Notes under the pieces: generated by a model
The model's input: the letters and a program-made list of their open reading frames with translations, nothing else
Told to the model about the DNA's origin: nothing
The model's database searches: none
NCBI RefSeq assembly: GCF_000819725.1
Contig: NZ_CDDH01000028.1
Span: 62,001 to 126,000, forward strand
Length of the DNA: 64,000 bases
Direction of reading: 5' to 3'
Source of the DNA: Aeromonas australiensis
GTDB lineage: Bacteria > Pseudomonadota > Gammaproteobacteria > Enterobacterales > Aeromonadaceae
Position numbers and translations under genes: made by a program
Part shown: positions 1 through 8,504 of the stretch, one piece after another
How positions within the stretch are numbered: the stretch's first letter is position 1
Layout of the letters: the number at the start of each line of letters is the position of its first letter

Positions 1-716
1 ACATCCGGATTGGAGAGACGACGATCAGACATCCGCGACCAGAGGATGGGGTGCATCTCGGCCATGTTGGAGCCCCACAGTACGAAGGCGTCGGCCTGTT
101 CGATATCGTCGTAGCAGCCCATCGGCTCGTCCATGCCGAAAGTTCGCATGAAGCCGACAACTGCAGAGGCCATACAGTGACGGGCATTGGGGTCAATGTT
201 GTTGGAGCGAAAACCCGCCTTCATCAGCTTGGCGGCGGCGTAGCCTTCCCAGACGGTCCACTGGCCGGAGCCGAACATGCCGACGGCGGTCGGCCCCTTC
301 TCTTTCAGGGTCGCCTTGAACTTCTCGGCCATGATGTCGAACGCCTGATCCCAGCTGATGGGGGCGAAGTCGCCATCCTTGTCGAACTGGCCATTCTTCA
401 TCCGCAACATCGGCTGGGTGAGACGATCTTCCCCGTACATGATTTTGGAGAGGAAGTAACCCTTGATGCAGTTGAGGCCACGGTTGACCGGTGCATCGGG
501 GTCGCCCTGAGTCGCCACAACCCGCCCATTTTGAGAGCCCACCAGCACGGAGCAACCGGTACCGCAGAAGCGACAGGGCGCTTTATCCCAATGGATGGCA
601 GTCTTGTCGGTACTGGTGATGAGATTGGCTGCCAGCGTGGGGGCACTGACACCGGCCACGGCAGCGGCAGCTGCCACCGCGTTGGCCTTCATAAAGTCGC
701 GTCGACTCAGCTTCAT
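1..716 (-). CDS. napA: Periplasmic nitrate reductase catalytic subunit NapA, N-terminal part (cut by window edge)
   Basis: Catalytic molybdoprotein reducing nitrate to nitrite in the periplasm. The first 238 codons are present and the rest lies beyond the left edge. A twin-arginine signal SRRDFMK (residues 4-10) is followed by an Ala-rich hydrophobic stretch, expected for a cofactor-loaded Tat substrate. [4Fe-4S] ligands are Cys48, Cys51, Cys55 and Cys83, and Cys181 in the NARHCMAS context is the expected molybdenum ligand. It is the third gene of a napF-napD-napA run, about 100 nt after napD. The family is well known and the assignment is firm; only the missing C-terminus cannot be judged. 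Confidence 0.97.
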   Translation of the reverse strand, partial: MKLSRRDFMKANAVAAAAAVAGVSAPTLAANLITSTDKTAIHWDKAPCRFCGTGCSVLVGSQNGRVVATQGDPDAPVNRGLNCIKGYFLSKIMYGEDRLTQPMLRMKNGQFDKDGDFAPISWDQAFDIMAEKFKATLKEKGPTAVGMFGSGQWTVWEGYAAAKLMKAGFRSNNIDPNARHCMASAVVGFMRTFGMDEPMGCYDDIEQADAFVLWGSNMAEMHPILWSRMSDRRLSNPD

Positions 717-817
717 GGCATATCCTCACATTGCTTATCGCGTAATAGTTGTCGAATCTGTCCAACGGGAGCCAGCCATCAGCGGCAGAGGGCACGCCCG
801 GCATCCCATCACTCTTT

Positions 818-1105
818 TCAGTGACCGCCCAGTTCATCGAACTGGTGGTAAATCAGGGCGGCTGAGAGCACACCCGGCATCGCCTGTATCGCATCAATGG
901 CCGCCATGATCGGCCGCTGGCTCGGACCTTCCAGGGTCACCACCAGCTTGCCCTCGTCACTGACGGCGTGGATCTCGGCCCCTTCAAGGGCACCAATCTG
1001 CTCGGCGAGCTGATGGCGCAAAGGGGGCTGGGTCAGCACCACCAGACTCGATACATGGAACGCCTGATCCATTGTGGCTTCTGTGTCACACGGCTTCTGA
1101 CTCAT
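818..1105 (-). CDS. napD: NapD, Tat-signal-binding chaperone for NapA
   Basis: Small cytoplasmic chaperone of 95 residues that binds the NapA twin-arginine signal and holds back export until the cofactor is loaded. The start was chosen because its ATG overlaps the napF stop codon in an ATGA arrangement (translational coupling). An internal Met (MDQAFHVSS, start 1072) would give a shorter protein and is the alternative. The fold signature VSSLVV at the start and the GV-rich C-terminal half (IQAMPGVLSAALIYHQ) fit the NapD family. The position between napF and napA supports the call. Confidence 0.92.
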   Translation of the reverse strand: MSQKPCDTEATMDQAFHVSSLVVLTQPPLRHQLAEQIGALEGAEIHAVSDEGKLVVTLEGPSQRPIMAAIDAIQAMPGVLSAALIYHQFDELGGH

Positions 1106-1644
1106 TCTGACTCCTGCTTGAGGGTGGGCTGGCTCGCACCACCGGATGGGGCGGCTCGCCCGTCGACCTTGATGCTGCCAACCGGACAATCCTGCACGCA
1201 GGCGCCGCAGCCGTTACAGCGTTCCGGCTCCACTGTCGGGGTGGGCACGCGCCCCAACACCGGAATAAAACGAATGGCATTGGGCTCGCAGCTGTCCTGA
1301 CAGCGCTGGCAGAACACCTGACCATTGGCCAGACAGTTGGCCTCGATATGGGCCTTATAGTGCCAGGGGGATTCGCTGGTCGGGCGAAACAGCGGCGCCT
1401 TGCAGACCGTGACGCACTCGGTGCAGAAGGTGCACTCGCCACGCTGGAAATCGACCACCGGAAAACCGCCCTCGCCACTCACCAGGATCTGCTCCGGACA
1501 GGCGGCCAGACAGTCCCCGCAGCGGGTGCAGTCGGCGACAAATGCCGACCAGTTGACTGACCAGGGCAACTGCACCTGTGGTTCGGCAGTTCGCAGCCGC
1601 CCCCGGAACAGGCCGCGGCGGGCAAGATCGATCTCATCCGGCAT
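1102..1644 (-). CDS. napF: NapF, ferredoxin-type accessory protein of nitrate reductase
   Basis: Cytoplasmic iron-sulfur protein of 180 residues thought to take part in NapA maturation or cluster insertion. Three or more four-Cys motifs are visible: C39-C42-C45-C49, C71-C74-C77-C81 and C143-C146-C149-C153, with further Cys at 104-119. The start at 1644 is preceded by a good AGGAG Shine-Dalgarno; a longer in-frame extension exists upstream but has no family support and runs through the promoter. It is the first gene of the nap operon here. Transcription probably starts from the TATAAT box near 1708-1713. Confidence 0.93.
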   Translation of the reverse strand: MPDEIDLARRGLFRGRLRTAEPQVQLPWSVNWSAFVADCTRCGDCLAACPEQILVSGEGGFPVVDFQRGECTFCTECVTVCKAPLFRPTSESPWHYKAHIEANCLANGQVFCQRCQDSCEPNAIRFIPVLGRVPTPTVEPERCNGCGACVQDCPVGSIKVDGRAAPSGGASQPTLKQESE

Positions 1645-1699
1645 CTTGACTCCTGTTCTGGTGAGAAAGGGTGCAGTGCGAGTCCATGAGTGGCATTTT

Positions 1700-1797
1700 A
1701 GATACCAATTATAAGAGTGGGTGTATATTGCGACCCTGACAAGGTCAGGGATATACCACCAGGGAGATAAACAGGGGGGATTGTTGCGCCAGATCAA
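1700..1797 (-). promoter_or_regulatory. nap operon promoter region with FNR-like site and palindrome
   Basis: On the minus strand a TATAAT -10 box lies at 1713-1708. A perfect inverted repeat CCCTGAC-N3-GTCAGGG (1734-1750) is centred about 41 nt upstream of the inferred start, the usual position for an activator. An FNR-like site TTGATCTGGCGCAA (1797-1784; consensus TTGAT-N4-ATCAA, two mismatches) is further upstream. Anaerobic and nitrate control is expected for nap operons. The palindrome does not match the NarP heptamer, so its binder is unknown. Confidence 0.4.
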
Positions 1798-1812
1798 AGC
1801 CTTGCAGCGCAA

Positions 1813-1845
1813 TAAAAATGGAGGTATCGGTTAAAATACCTCCAT
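1813..1845 (-). terminator. Intrinsic terminator after moaA
   Basis: Perfect 10-bp stem ATGGAGGTAT / ATACCTCCAT with an 8-nt loop. On the minus strand it is followed by TTTTTATT. It lies about 40 nt past the moaA stop and separates moaA from the nap operon. Confidence 0.85.
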
Positions 1846-1883
1846 GTGAGGATTGCTATTTAATCGTTGGGGATTTTTTGCGG

Positions 1884-2879
1884 TTATCCGCCGATCGAGG
1901 CGAGATGAGGGGTGATACCGGCATTGCCCTCATGGAGACGATGGGTGGCACTCTTGCCCGCCAGTGCCGCGCGAATGCGCTGTTGCAGCTCATCGGATTG
2001 CCCATCTGCGCCGAGCAGATCCCGCAGGTCGATGCCGTTGTCGCCAAACAGGCACAGATGCAGCTTCCCCAGCGAGGAGACCCGCAGCCGGTTGCAACCG
2101 GCACAGAAATCCTTGCTGTAGGGCATGATGAGCCCTACCCCACCTTGCGAATCGGGGTGCATAAAGACCTGCGCCGGACCGTCATCCGTGCCCCGCAACT
2201 GCTGCACCCAGCCGCTCTCCAGCAAGCGCTGTTTGATCTGTTCGCCGCTGACATGGTGGTCACGAAACAGGGTATCCATCTCGCCGGTCTGCATCAGCTC
2301 GATAAAGCGCAGCTCGATGGGCTTGTGCCTGATCCAGCCCAGAAAGGCATCGAGCTGGTAGTCGTTGAGCCCCTTGAGCAGCACCGCATTGATCTTCACC
2401 GATTTGAAACCGGCGGCCAGTGCTGCTTCGATCCCCTCCATCACCTCGGCCAGCTTGTTCTCACCGGTGATCTGGTGAAACTGGCGCGGGTCGAGACTGT
2501 CGACACTGACATTCAGCGCGTTGAGTCCTGCATCAAACCACTCCTGGGCCCGCTCCTTGAGGCGATAGCCGTTGGTGGTCATAGCGACCTTCTCGATACC
2601 CGGGGTAGAGGCAATCACCCTGACGATCTCGGTGAAATCGCGGCGCAGGGAGGGCTCGCCCCCTGTAATGCGCACCTTGCGGGTGCCCATGGCGGCAAAA
2701 CCGCTGACCACGCGGCGGATCTCGTCAATCGAGAGAAAGGGTTGACGCCCCGCTTTGTGACCTTCGGGGGGGCGATAACCGTCAGGCAGGCAATAGGTAC
2801 AACGGAAATTGCACACATCGGTCACTGACAGACGCAAATAGTAAAAACGACGGGAAAAACCATCTTCAAGTGGCAACAT
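1884..2879 (-). CDS. moaA: GTP 3',8-cyclase MoaA (molybdenum cofactor biosynthesis)
   Basis: Radical-SAM enzyme of 331 residues that, with MoaC, converts GTP to cyclic pyranopterin monophosphate. The N-terminal radical-SAM motif is C23-x3-C27-x2-C30 ([10 protein letters not shown]). The C-terminal half has the second cluster region [11 protein letters not shown] with a further Cys, and the chain ends in the GG typical of MoaA. The start at 2879 has AAAGG about 5 nt upstream and fits family length; an upstream in-frame Met lacks support. It sits between nap and narQP, and both NapA and the formate dehydrogenase at 41.3 kb need its product. Confidence 0.96.
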   Translation of the reverse strand: MLPLEDGFSRRFYYLRLSVTDVCNFRCTYCLPDGYRPPEGHKAGRQPFLSIDEIRRVVSGFAAMGTRKVRITGGEPSLRRDFTEIVRVIASTPGIEKVAMTTNGYRLKERAQEWFDAGLNALNVSVDSLDPRQFHQITGENKLAEVMEGIEAALAAGFKSVKINAVLLKGLNDYQLDAFLGWIRHKPIELRFIELMQTGEMDTLFRDHHVSGEQIKQRLLESGWVQQLRGTDDGPAQVFMHPDSQGGVGLIMPYSKDFCAGCNRLRVSSLGKLHLCLFGDNGIDLRDLLGADGQSDELQQRIRAALAGKSATHRLHEGNAGITPHLASIGG

Positions 2880-2884
2880 AAACA

Positions 2885-2995
2885 CCTTTCCAAATACGGG
2901 AGGCCAGGGCATTTCTTTCCTGACCCTTACAGCTCGACCATGAGGTTCACAATCGGCTGACGGCTGGTTTCCCCCTATCGCTAGGACTTAGGCAA
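2885..2995 (-). promoter_or_regulatory. moaA 5' leader, candidate Moco riboswitch
   Basis: The minus-strand leader of moaA can fold strongly. GGTCAGG pairs with CCTGGCC (one G-U) around an A-rich loop. CAGC(C)GA pairs with TCGAGCTG further 5'. ACCTC and GCCTCCC segments stand near the start codon, as I recall for the Moco RNA motif found upstream of moaA in many gammaproteobacteria. I could not run a covariance model, so the identity is an inference from structure and position. Confidence 0.35.
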
Positions 2996-3097
2996 AACCG
3001 CTCGGAGTTCATCTAGTTTTTCGATGCTAACACAAGTTGGAGTACACTCCCACGCATCTTGCGGGGTCCTTATCACTATCCAGAGGTGCGCATCAGT

Positions 3098-4810
3098 ATG
3101 GAAAAACGGTTCAGGGTCCATTCGGTCAGCAGTGCCATTGGCCGCGCCATGGTGTTGATCCTCTTCATGGCCAGCCTTATTGCGCTGGTCGCCATGGTCA
3201 CCCTCTTCTACTCGGTACCCGATGCCAAGGCGATCAACCTCTCCGGTTCGCTGCGGATGCAAGCCTACCGGATGGCCTATGAGATCGAGCGAGGCGACAG
3301 CGTACTGGGCCGTCTGAGCCAGTTTGAAGAGACACTTCATGCTGCGGAGCTACAGGAGACCCAACGCTGGATCACGCCTGCCTCCCTGCGTCGCACCTAT
3401 GGCGAGGTGCTCGGCCAGTGGCAGGTAATGCGCCAACACATCGAGGCTAACACCCCCAGACGGTACACCGATAACACCGAGCAGTTTGTGGCGGCCATCG
3501 ACAATTTCGTCAATCAGATGCAGTACCACGTGGAATTCAAGGTGAGGATGCTGGCGCTGGCGGAGGGGCTCGGGCTGCTGGCCATTATCACCATCGCCTG
3601 GTTCACGGTGCGCTTCACCCGCCAGCAGGTGGTTGCCCCCCTCAACCAGCTGGTCTACTGTGCCCGCCAGATCCAGCGGCAGGACTTTGATCTGCATCTC
3701 CCTGCCCAGAATGACACCGAGCTGGGTGAGTTATCGCGGGCCTTCGGCACCATGGCAGACGAGCTGGACAAGCTCTATCGGGAGCTGGAGAACAAGGTAG
3801 AGGAGAAAACCGCCAAGCTGCAGCAGGCCAACGATACTCTCTCGTTTCTCTACTCAACCGCCCAGAAGCTGCACGCCGCTCCGCTCAGCACCCGCACCCT
3901 CATTAAATTGCTGGATCGCGCCGCCGCCCACCAACATATCGACCATATCCGGCTGACCCGCTTCGAACACAATGCCATGCCGGTCTACATCCCGGGGCGC
4001 ACCGGCTGGCCCGGCGACCTCGATGCGGTAGCCAGCTTCTATCTGCAGATGGATGAGCAGGAGTTCGGCCGCCTCGACATCATCAGCCAGCACCCCATCG
4101 ATGAGCGGTTGATTAAAAACTTCACCATGCTGCTGGCTCAGGTGCTGCACAAAGACCAGACCCTGCTGCAACAACAGCGGCTGCTATTGATGGAGGAGCG
4201 CGCCGTCATCGCCCGCGAGCTGCACGACTCGCTGGCGCAGGCCCTCTCCTATCTCAAGATCCAGTCCACTCTGCTCAAGCGCTCTTACGCCAAAGGGCTG
4301 CAGGATAAGACCCAAGAGGCAATGCAGCAGATCGACGAGGGGCTTAGCAATGCTTATACCCAGCTACGCGAACTGCTCGGCACCTTCCGTCTCACCATTG
4401 GCGATGCCAATCTGGGGGAAGCCATCCGGGTGATGCTCGATCAGCTGCAGCCCCAGACTCAGGCCGAAATACGGTTCCATTACGGGCTGGCCGACAACGA
4501 CCTGGAGGCGGGCCAGCATATCCACATTTTGCAGCTGATCCGTGAGGCAGTGCTCAATGCCATCAAACATGCCAACGCGCAAGTGATTGATGTTAGCTGT
4601 GAGACCCTCGCCAGTGGTAACATCGAGGTTCAGATTTCAGATGACGGTGTCGGGATCGGACTCGCCAGCTCGGCGATCAACCATTACGGTTTGAGCATCA
4701 TGAACGAGCGCGCCAGCAAGCTGCACGGCCTGCTGACCATCAATGAGCAGCAACCACAAGGCACCCGGGTGCATCTGACCTTTCCCACCAGTCTAGCGAG
4801 AGACGCCTGA
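3098..4810 (+). CDS. narQ: Nitrate/nitrite sensor histidine kinase NarQ
   Basis: Membrane sensor of 570 residues that autophosphorylates in response to periplasmic nitrate/nitrite and signals to NarP. A first transmembrane helix (about 17-38) is followed by the ligand-binding P-box (about 47-60, NLSGSLRMQAYRMA). A second helix lies near 155-172, then HAMP, a Cys-poor GAF-like middle, and a HisKA_3/HATPase module with phospho-acceptor His376 in RELHDSL. Start MEKRF was chosen on family length (an upstream in-frame Met would add 13 residues). The stop overlaps the narP start by one base (TGATG). NarQ is preferred over NarX because it is paired with a single NarP-like regulator and has NarQ length. 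Confidence 0.93.
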   Translation: MEKRFRVHSVSSAIGRAMVLILFMASLIALVAMVTLFYSVPDAKAINLSGSLRMQAYRMAYEIERGDSVLGRLSQFEETLHAAELQETQRWITPASLRRTYGEVLGQWQVMRQHIEANTPRRYTDNTEQFVAAIDNFVNQMQYHVEFKVRMLALAEGLGLLAIITIAWFTVRFTRQQVVAPLNQLVYCARQIQRQDFDLHLPAQNDTELGELSRAFGTMADELDKLYRELENKVEEKTAKLQQANDTLSFLYSTAQKLHAAPLSTRTLIKLLDRAAAHQHIDHIRLTRFEHNAMPVYIPGRTGWPGDLDAVASFYLQMDEQEFGRLDIISQHPIDERLIKNFTMLLAQVLHKDQTLLQQQRLLLMEERAVIARELHDSLAQALSYLKIQSTLLKRSYAKGLQDKTQEAMQQIDEGLSNAYTQLRELLGTFRLTIGDANLGEAIRVMLDQLQPQTQAEIRFHYGLADNDLEAGQHIHILQLIREAVLNAIKHANAQVIDVSCETLASGNIEVQISDDGVGIGLASSAINHYGLSIMNERASKLHGLLTINEQQPQGTRVHLTFPTSLARDA

Positions 4811-5448
4811 TGGACGAGATGAAATACACTGTTCTGGTCGTAGATGACCATCCCCTCATGCGCAAAGGGATTGTGCAGTTGCTGGCTCTGGAAGAGAACA
4901 TGGAGGTGACCGGTGAAGCCTCTAATGGCACAGATGCCGTGGCATTGGCCAAAGAGTCCGAGCCGGATCTGATCCTGCTCGATCTCAATATGAAAGGACT
5001 CTCCGGCCTCGATACCCTCAAAGCACTGCGGGCCGAAGAGATCACCTCCCGGGTGGTGATCCTCACTGTCTCCGATGCCCGTCAGGATGTGGTGGCCCTG
5101 CTCAAGGCCGGTGCCGATGGCTACCTGCTCAAGGATACCGAGCCGGATCTGCTGCTGGCCCAGCTGGCCGACGTGATGACTGGCAAGCAGATCCTGAGCG
5201 AACCGCTGCGTCCCTATCTCGAAAACATCTACGAGCTGGATCACCTGCAGCAGAAGCTGGAAAGCTTAACGCGTCGCGAAATGCAAATCCTGCGCGAAAT
5301 TGCAAAGGGCCTCTCCAACAAACAGGTCGCCTCGGTGCTCCATATCTCCGAGGGAACGGTCAAGGTTCACGTGAAGAGCCTGCTGAAGAAACTCGAGGCA
5401 CAGAGCCGAGTGGAAGCGGCTGTCATGTATCTGGAGCAGCGTAACTAA
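4810..5448 (+). CDS. narP: Nitrate/nitrite response regulator NarP
   Basis: Response regulator of 212 residues (LuxR/FixJ class) that binds DNA when phosphorylated by NarQ and controls nap and other anaerobic genes. The receiver domain (1-120) shows acidic pocket Asp12-Asp13 and phospho-acceptor Asp58 in LILLDLN. The C-terminal helix-turn-helix is about 148-210 (SLTRREMQILREIAKG, VKVHVKSLLKKL). It is coupled to narQ by a one-base overlap and followed by a strong terminator, so narQP is a two-gene operon divergent from moaA-nap. Confidence 0.94.
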   Translation: MDEMKYTVLVVDDHPLMRKGIVQLLALEENMEVTGEASNGTDAVALAKESEPDLILLDLNMKGLSGLDTLKALRAEEITSRVVILTVSDARQDVVALLKAGADGYLLKDTEPDLLLAQLADVMTGKQILSEPLRPYLENIYELDHLQQKLESLTRREMQILREIAKGLSNKQVASVLHISEGTVKVHVKSLLKKLEAQSRVEAAVMYLEQRN

Positions 5449-5465
5449 GCGCCCTCAACCGTCCG

Positions 5466-5491
5466 AAAAGCCACCCTCCGGTGGCTTTTTT
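5466..5491 (+). terminator. Intrinsic terminator after narP
   Basis: Stem AAAAGCCACC / GGTGGCTTTT with loop CTCC, followed by a T run, 18 nt past the narP stop. Confidence 0.92.
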
Positions 5492-5551
5492 CATTCTCTG
5501 GCACAGTCGCTGCATTGTCATATTCAGCAACTACTCAATGGAGGATGGAAC

Positions 5552-6127
5552 ATGAAACTACAACCTTTGGCACTGTTCCCCTTGCCTTCCCACATCCTGC
5601 CGGGCGGCAAGCTTCCTCTGCGCCTGTTCGAGCCACGCCACCTGCAGATGCTCAAGGAGTCGTTCATCCACGATCAGGGCTTTGGCATCGTGATGGAGGA
5701 GTCAACCACCTCGGGACAATCCGGTCGCATTCTGCCGGTAGGCACCCGGGTCAAGGTAACCGACTTCTACACCCTCAATGATGGTCTGCTGGGAGTAACA
5801 GTACTGGGACTGGAGCGCTTCTGCATCCACGAGATGGAAACAGACGAGATGGGCCTGCGCCGGGCCAAGGTGGAGATGCTGCCCAACTGGCCGAGCACCC
5901 ACTCAGATTTCAACGACAAACTGCTGGTCAATCGCCTGCGGGAAGTGTTCGAGCAATATCCGGAGCTTGATGAGCTCTATCCGGACAAGCGCTTTGAAGA
6001 TGCCGCCTGGCTCTGCCAGCGCTGGCTCGAGATATTGCCGATGCCAATTTATGAAAAGCAGATGCTGATTGCCAAACAAAACAGCGAAGCTGCCCGTAAA
6101 TTCCTGCATCGCCTGATTTCACAATGA
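5552..6127 (+). CDS. Stand-alone Lon N-terminal (LON/PUA-like) domain protein
   Basis: Protein of 191 residues consisting essentially of the substrate-recognition domain found at the N-terminus of Lon protease. The opening LALFPLPSHILPGG...LRLFEPRHLQM is the hallmark of the family. There is no ATPase or protease part. Stand-alone LON-domain proteins are common in gammaproteobacteria and their role is not settled, so none is assigned. A GGAGG ribosome-binding site precedes the ATG. It is monocistronic, between the narQP terminator and the candidate sRNA gene. Confidence 0.88.
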   Translation: MKLQPLALFPLPSHILPGGKLPLRLFEPRHLQMLKESFIHDQGFGIVMEESTTSGQSGRILPVGTRVKVTDFYTLNDGLLGVTVLGLERFCIHEMETDEMGLRRAKVEMLPNWPSTHSDFNDKLLVNRLREVFEQYPELDELYPDKRFEDAAWLCQRWLEILPMPIYEKQMLIAKQNSEAARKFLHRLISQ

Positions 6128-6138
6128 CAAAAACAGCG

Positions 6139-6190
6139 TTGCAAAATGCAATTATTCCAACAATGAAAATCCTAAATTCGCATTTTGCAA
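6139..6190 (+). promoter_or_regulatory. Two LuxO-type enhancer sites
   Basis: 6139-6151 reads TTGCAAAATGCAA, an exact match to the LuxO-binding consensus TTGCA-W3-TGCAA as I remember it from Vibrio qrr promoters. 6178-6190 reads TCGCATTTTGCAA, one mismatch. They lie about 90-150 nt upstream of a sigma-54-type promoter, the normal distance for such enhancers. Confidence 0.6.
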
Positions 6191-6274
6191 ATGAGTAGGA
6201 ACGCAATAAACCATAACAAGAGAGAGCCGCTGCGCTAAACGGCCAAAATTGAACACAAAAGAGTCCCTAAAAAG

Positions 6275-6291
6275 TTGGCACAGATTTTTCA
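6275..6291 (+). promoter_or_regulatory. Sigma-54 (-24/-12) promoter
   Basis: TTGGCAC followed by N5 and TTTCA. The invariant GG (6277-6278) and the -12 element (TC at 6289-6290 instead of GC) are separated by exactly ten bases. One deviation from the consensus TTGGCAC-N5-TTGCA. The predicted start is near 6302. Confidence 0.6.
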
Positions 6292-6301
6292 TATAGATTA
6301 G

Positions 6302-6378
6302 TACAACCCGATTTATCCCGTGCTCTCTTCAGTATTTGCTGAAGAACTGGTCAACCCACAAAGTTGACCATTTTTTTT
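6302..6378 (+). ncRNA. Candidate sigma-54/LuxO-dependent small RNA (Qrr-like)
   Basis: Predicted transcript of about 77 nt with no ORF. It has an unpaired 5' part rich in C and U, a hairpin TCTTCAG / CTGAAGA (6326-6332 / 6339-6345), and a terminator hairpin TGGTCAAC / GTTGACCA (6348-6355 / 6363-6370) ending in eight T. The upstream enhancer-like sites and -24/-12 promoter match the layout of Vibrio qrr genes. The conserved Vibrio Qrr core is not recognisable by eye and the transcript is shorter, so it may be a diverged Qrr or another sigma-54 sRNA. Confidence 0.55.
6348..6378 (+). terminator. Intrinsic terminator of the candidate sRNA
   Basis: TGGTCAAC / GTTGACCA stem, 7-nt loop, then TTTTTTTT. 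It is 220 nt past the LON-domain gene, so it probably ends the small RNA rather than that gene. Confidence 0.85.
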
Positions 6379-8473
6379 ATCCGCGTGTTGGCAACCGCTG
6401 GCCAAAGTGACGCTGCAAACACTCTCTCAGCCGTGACAAGGTGATGGGCTTGGCGAGAAAGTCATCCATCCCCTGCGCCAGACAGCATGCCTTGTCCTCC
6501 GCCATCGCATTGGCCGTCAGGGCGACGATAGGCATGGTGCATCCCAACTCACGCAAGCGCCGGGTCGCTTCCAGTCCGTCCATCAGGGGCATCCGCATAT
6601 CCATCAGGATCAGATCCGGGAGCTGCTCATCCACCTGTGCCAGCGCTTCCAGACCATTGGCGGCCAACCGTACCTTGCTCACCAGTTTTTGCAGCATCAG
6701 CGACACCACCAACTGGTTCACCGGGCTGTCTTCCACCACCAGCACATCCAGCGGCAGCAGTGCCGTAGCCCCCTCCTCTCGCAGTGGCTGACACTCACAG
6801 GGTAGCGCCATGCCCGGCAACTCCAGCCAGAAGCAGCTTCCCTTGCCCGGCTCGCTCTTCAAGTGGATCTCACCCCCCATCAGGGTGACCAGCCGCTTGC
6901 TGATAGCAAGACCAAGGCCGGTCCCGGAAAAACGGCGGGTAGCCGAGTTATCGACCTGGGAGAAGGGTTCAAACAACCGTGCCTGATCCTCATTGGCGAT
7001 GCCGATCCCGGTGTCGGAAACCGAGATCCGCAACTTCTCATCCTGCCACTCCAGGTGCAGCGACACCTGCCCCTGCTCGGTAAATTTGAGGGCGTTGTCC
7101 AGCAGATTGCCCATCACCTGCGACAGACGCATCGGATCCCCCTGTAACGCCCGGGGAACGGAGTCATCGACCCGATAAACCAGCGCAATCCCCTTGGCGC
7201 TGGCGCGCGCCTGCAGCGGCTCGACCAGAGATTGGCAAAGCTCGACGGGCTGCAGGGTCTCGCAATGGAACACCAGGGTTTGCGACTCGATTTTCGAAAA
7301 ATCGAGCACGTCGTCGATGATGGTTTGCAGCAATCTGGCCGAGTGGGTGGCATGGCGCAGCAAACGATGTTGCTCCGGCGCCAGCTCGGCATGCTGCACC
7401 AGATCGAGCATCCCCAACACCGCATTCATGGGCGAGCGGATTTCGTGGGTCATCATGGCCAGAAACTGTGACTTGGCACGGTTGGCCGCTTCGGCCTCAT
7501 CCCGTGCCCGCGCCAGCTCCTCTTCACGGCGGATCTGGTTGCTGATATCCCGGGCAGTACCACGGTAGCCGATAAACAGGCCATCATGGTCAAAACAGGG
7601 CTCTGCGCTCACCTCCATCCAGCAAGGGCCATCAGGCAGTGCTACCTGCATGCGCACCCCTCGTACCGACTGGCGTAGCGCCAAAAGCTGCAAGTATTGC
7701 TGTGCCTCGCAGCTCTGCTTGTTGCAGACGTAGTCATAGAGGGTCGGCCGGCTCGCCTGCGGGGTCAGCTCATCCAGATACCCCGGTTCAGAGGCATAAC
7801 TGAGGCGATGTTCGGCATCGGTCTCCCAGAACCAGTCAGAAGCCATACCGGCAAAGCTGCGAAAACGGCGCTCACTGGCCTGCAGCGCCTCGGTTTTTAC
7901 CGCGACTTGCTCCTGCAAGCGGGCCCGATAGGTAATGTTGACCAGCGCCTGGGCAATGAGCGGACGGCAACGCTCCATGGCCGCCTTGCTGGTAAGGTCG
8001 AAGGTGCCCGCCCGGGGGTGGCGGCAGATGAGGAGCGCGGTAAAGCCAGGCGCCTGCAGACCGGTCAGCATCACGCTGGCCCAGCCCGGCTCACTCGCCA
8101 GCGGTGCCAGCTCGGGCAGCTGGGCGGGATCGTAAATCACCAGGGTTTCACCCGCGATGGCGCGGGCAAATGCCGGGGTCATATGCCAGCTGCGGGCCGA
8201 GTACATAGGTTCTGTACTGAGGTGGGTGCTCCCCAGATCCCCTTCCCAGGCCACCACATCCGCGTGCTCAAAGCCGATAAAGGGTTTGAGCACCTGAATA
8301 AGGCTCTCCAGCACCTGCTCCAGCGTCTTGGCATCGGCGAGGGTAGCCACTCCCCCCAGCAGGGTCTGAGACTCGTGACGATACTTGGCCTCACGCTCGC
8401 GACAACGCATAAGATCGACCAGCGTGGTCTGCAATTTGTCGCCGAGGGATTCCAGTTCACTGTTGCCAATCAT
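6377..8473 (-). CDS. Hybrid sensor histidine kinase (GAF-like, PAS, HisKA, HATPase, receiver)
   Basis: Cytoplasmic hybrid kinase of 698 residues. Visible parts are a coiled start (1-35), a GAF-like segment (about 40-190), a PAS domain (about 205-325, including DWFWETDAEHRLSYAS and ending GTARDISNQ), a HisKA domain with phospho-acceptor His343 in MTHEIRSPMN, HATPase (DTGIGI, GTGLGLAIS), and a C-terminal receiver with acceptor Asp near 625 in LILMDMRMP. No transmembrane helix or Hpt domain is seen, so it needs a separate Hpt partner; one is encoded at 10757-11092. It lies 31 nt downstream of the FIST gene in the same orientation, suggesting the FIST protein supplies its input. Confidence 0.92.
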   Translation of the reverse strand: MIGNSELESLGDKLQTTLVDLMRCREREAKYRHESQTLLGGVATLADAKTLEQVLESLIQVLKPFIGFEHADVVAWEGDLGSTHLSTEPMYSARSWHMTPAFARAIAGETLVIYDPAQLPELAPLASEPGWASVMLTGLQAPGFTALLICRHPRAGTFDLTSKAAMERCRPLIAQALVNITYRARLQEQVAVKTEALQASERRFRSFAGMASDWFWETDAEHRLSYASEPGYLDELTPQASRPTLYDYVCNKQSCEAQQYLQLLALRQSVRGVRMQVALPDGPCWMEVSAEPCFDHDGLFIGYRGTARDISNQIRREEELARARDEAEAANRAKSQFLAMMTHEIRSPMNAVLGMLDLVQHAELAPEQHRLLRHATHSARLLQTIIDDVLDFSKIESQTLVFHCETLQPVELCQSLVEPLQARASAKGIALVYRVDDSVPRALQGDPMRLSQVMGNLLDNALKFTEQGQVSLHLEWQDEKLRISVSDTGIGIANEDQARLFEPFSQVDNSATRRFSGTGLGLAISKRLVTLMGGEIHLKSEPGKGSCFWLELPGMALPCECQPLREEGATALLPLDVLVVEDSPVNQLVVSLMLQKLVSKVRLAANGLEALAQVDEQLPDLILMDMRMPLMDGLEATRRLRELGCTMPIVALTANAMAEDKACCLAQGMDDFLAKPITLSRLRECLQRHFGQRLPTRG

Positions 8474-8504
8474 CTTGTTGCCTGCTCTGTCATGTTCTAC
8501 CGAC

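Noticed and set aside
1836-1852. NarP-like heptamer pair near TACCTCC
   Set aside because: The sequence is the arm of the moaA terminator stem, and the second half-site matches poorly.
1818-2828. Plus-strand reading frame opposite moaA
   Set aside because: Overlaps a firmly identified gene, and its start lies in the moaA terminator hairpin.
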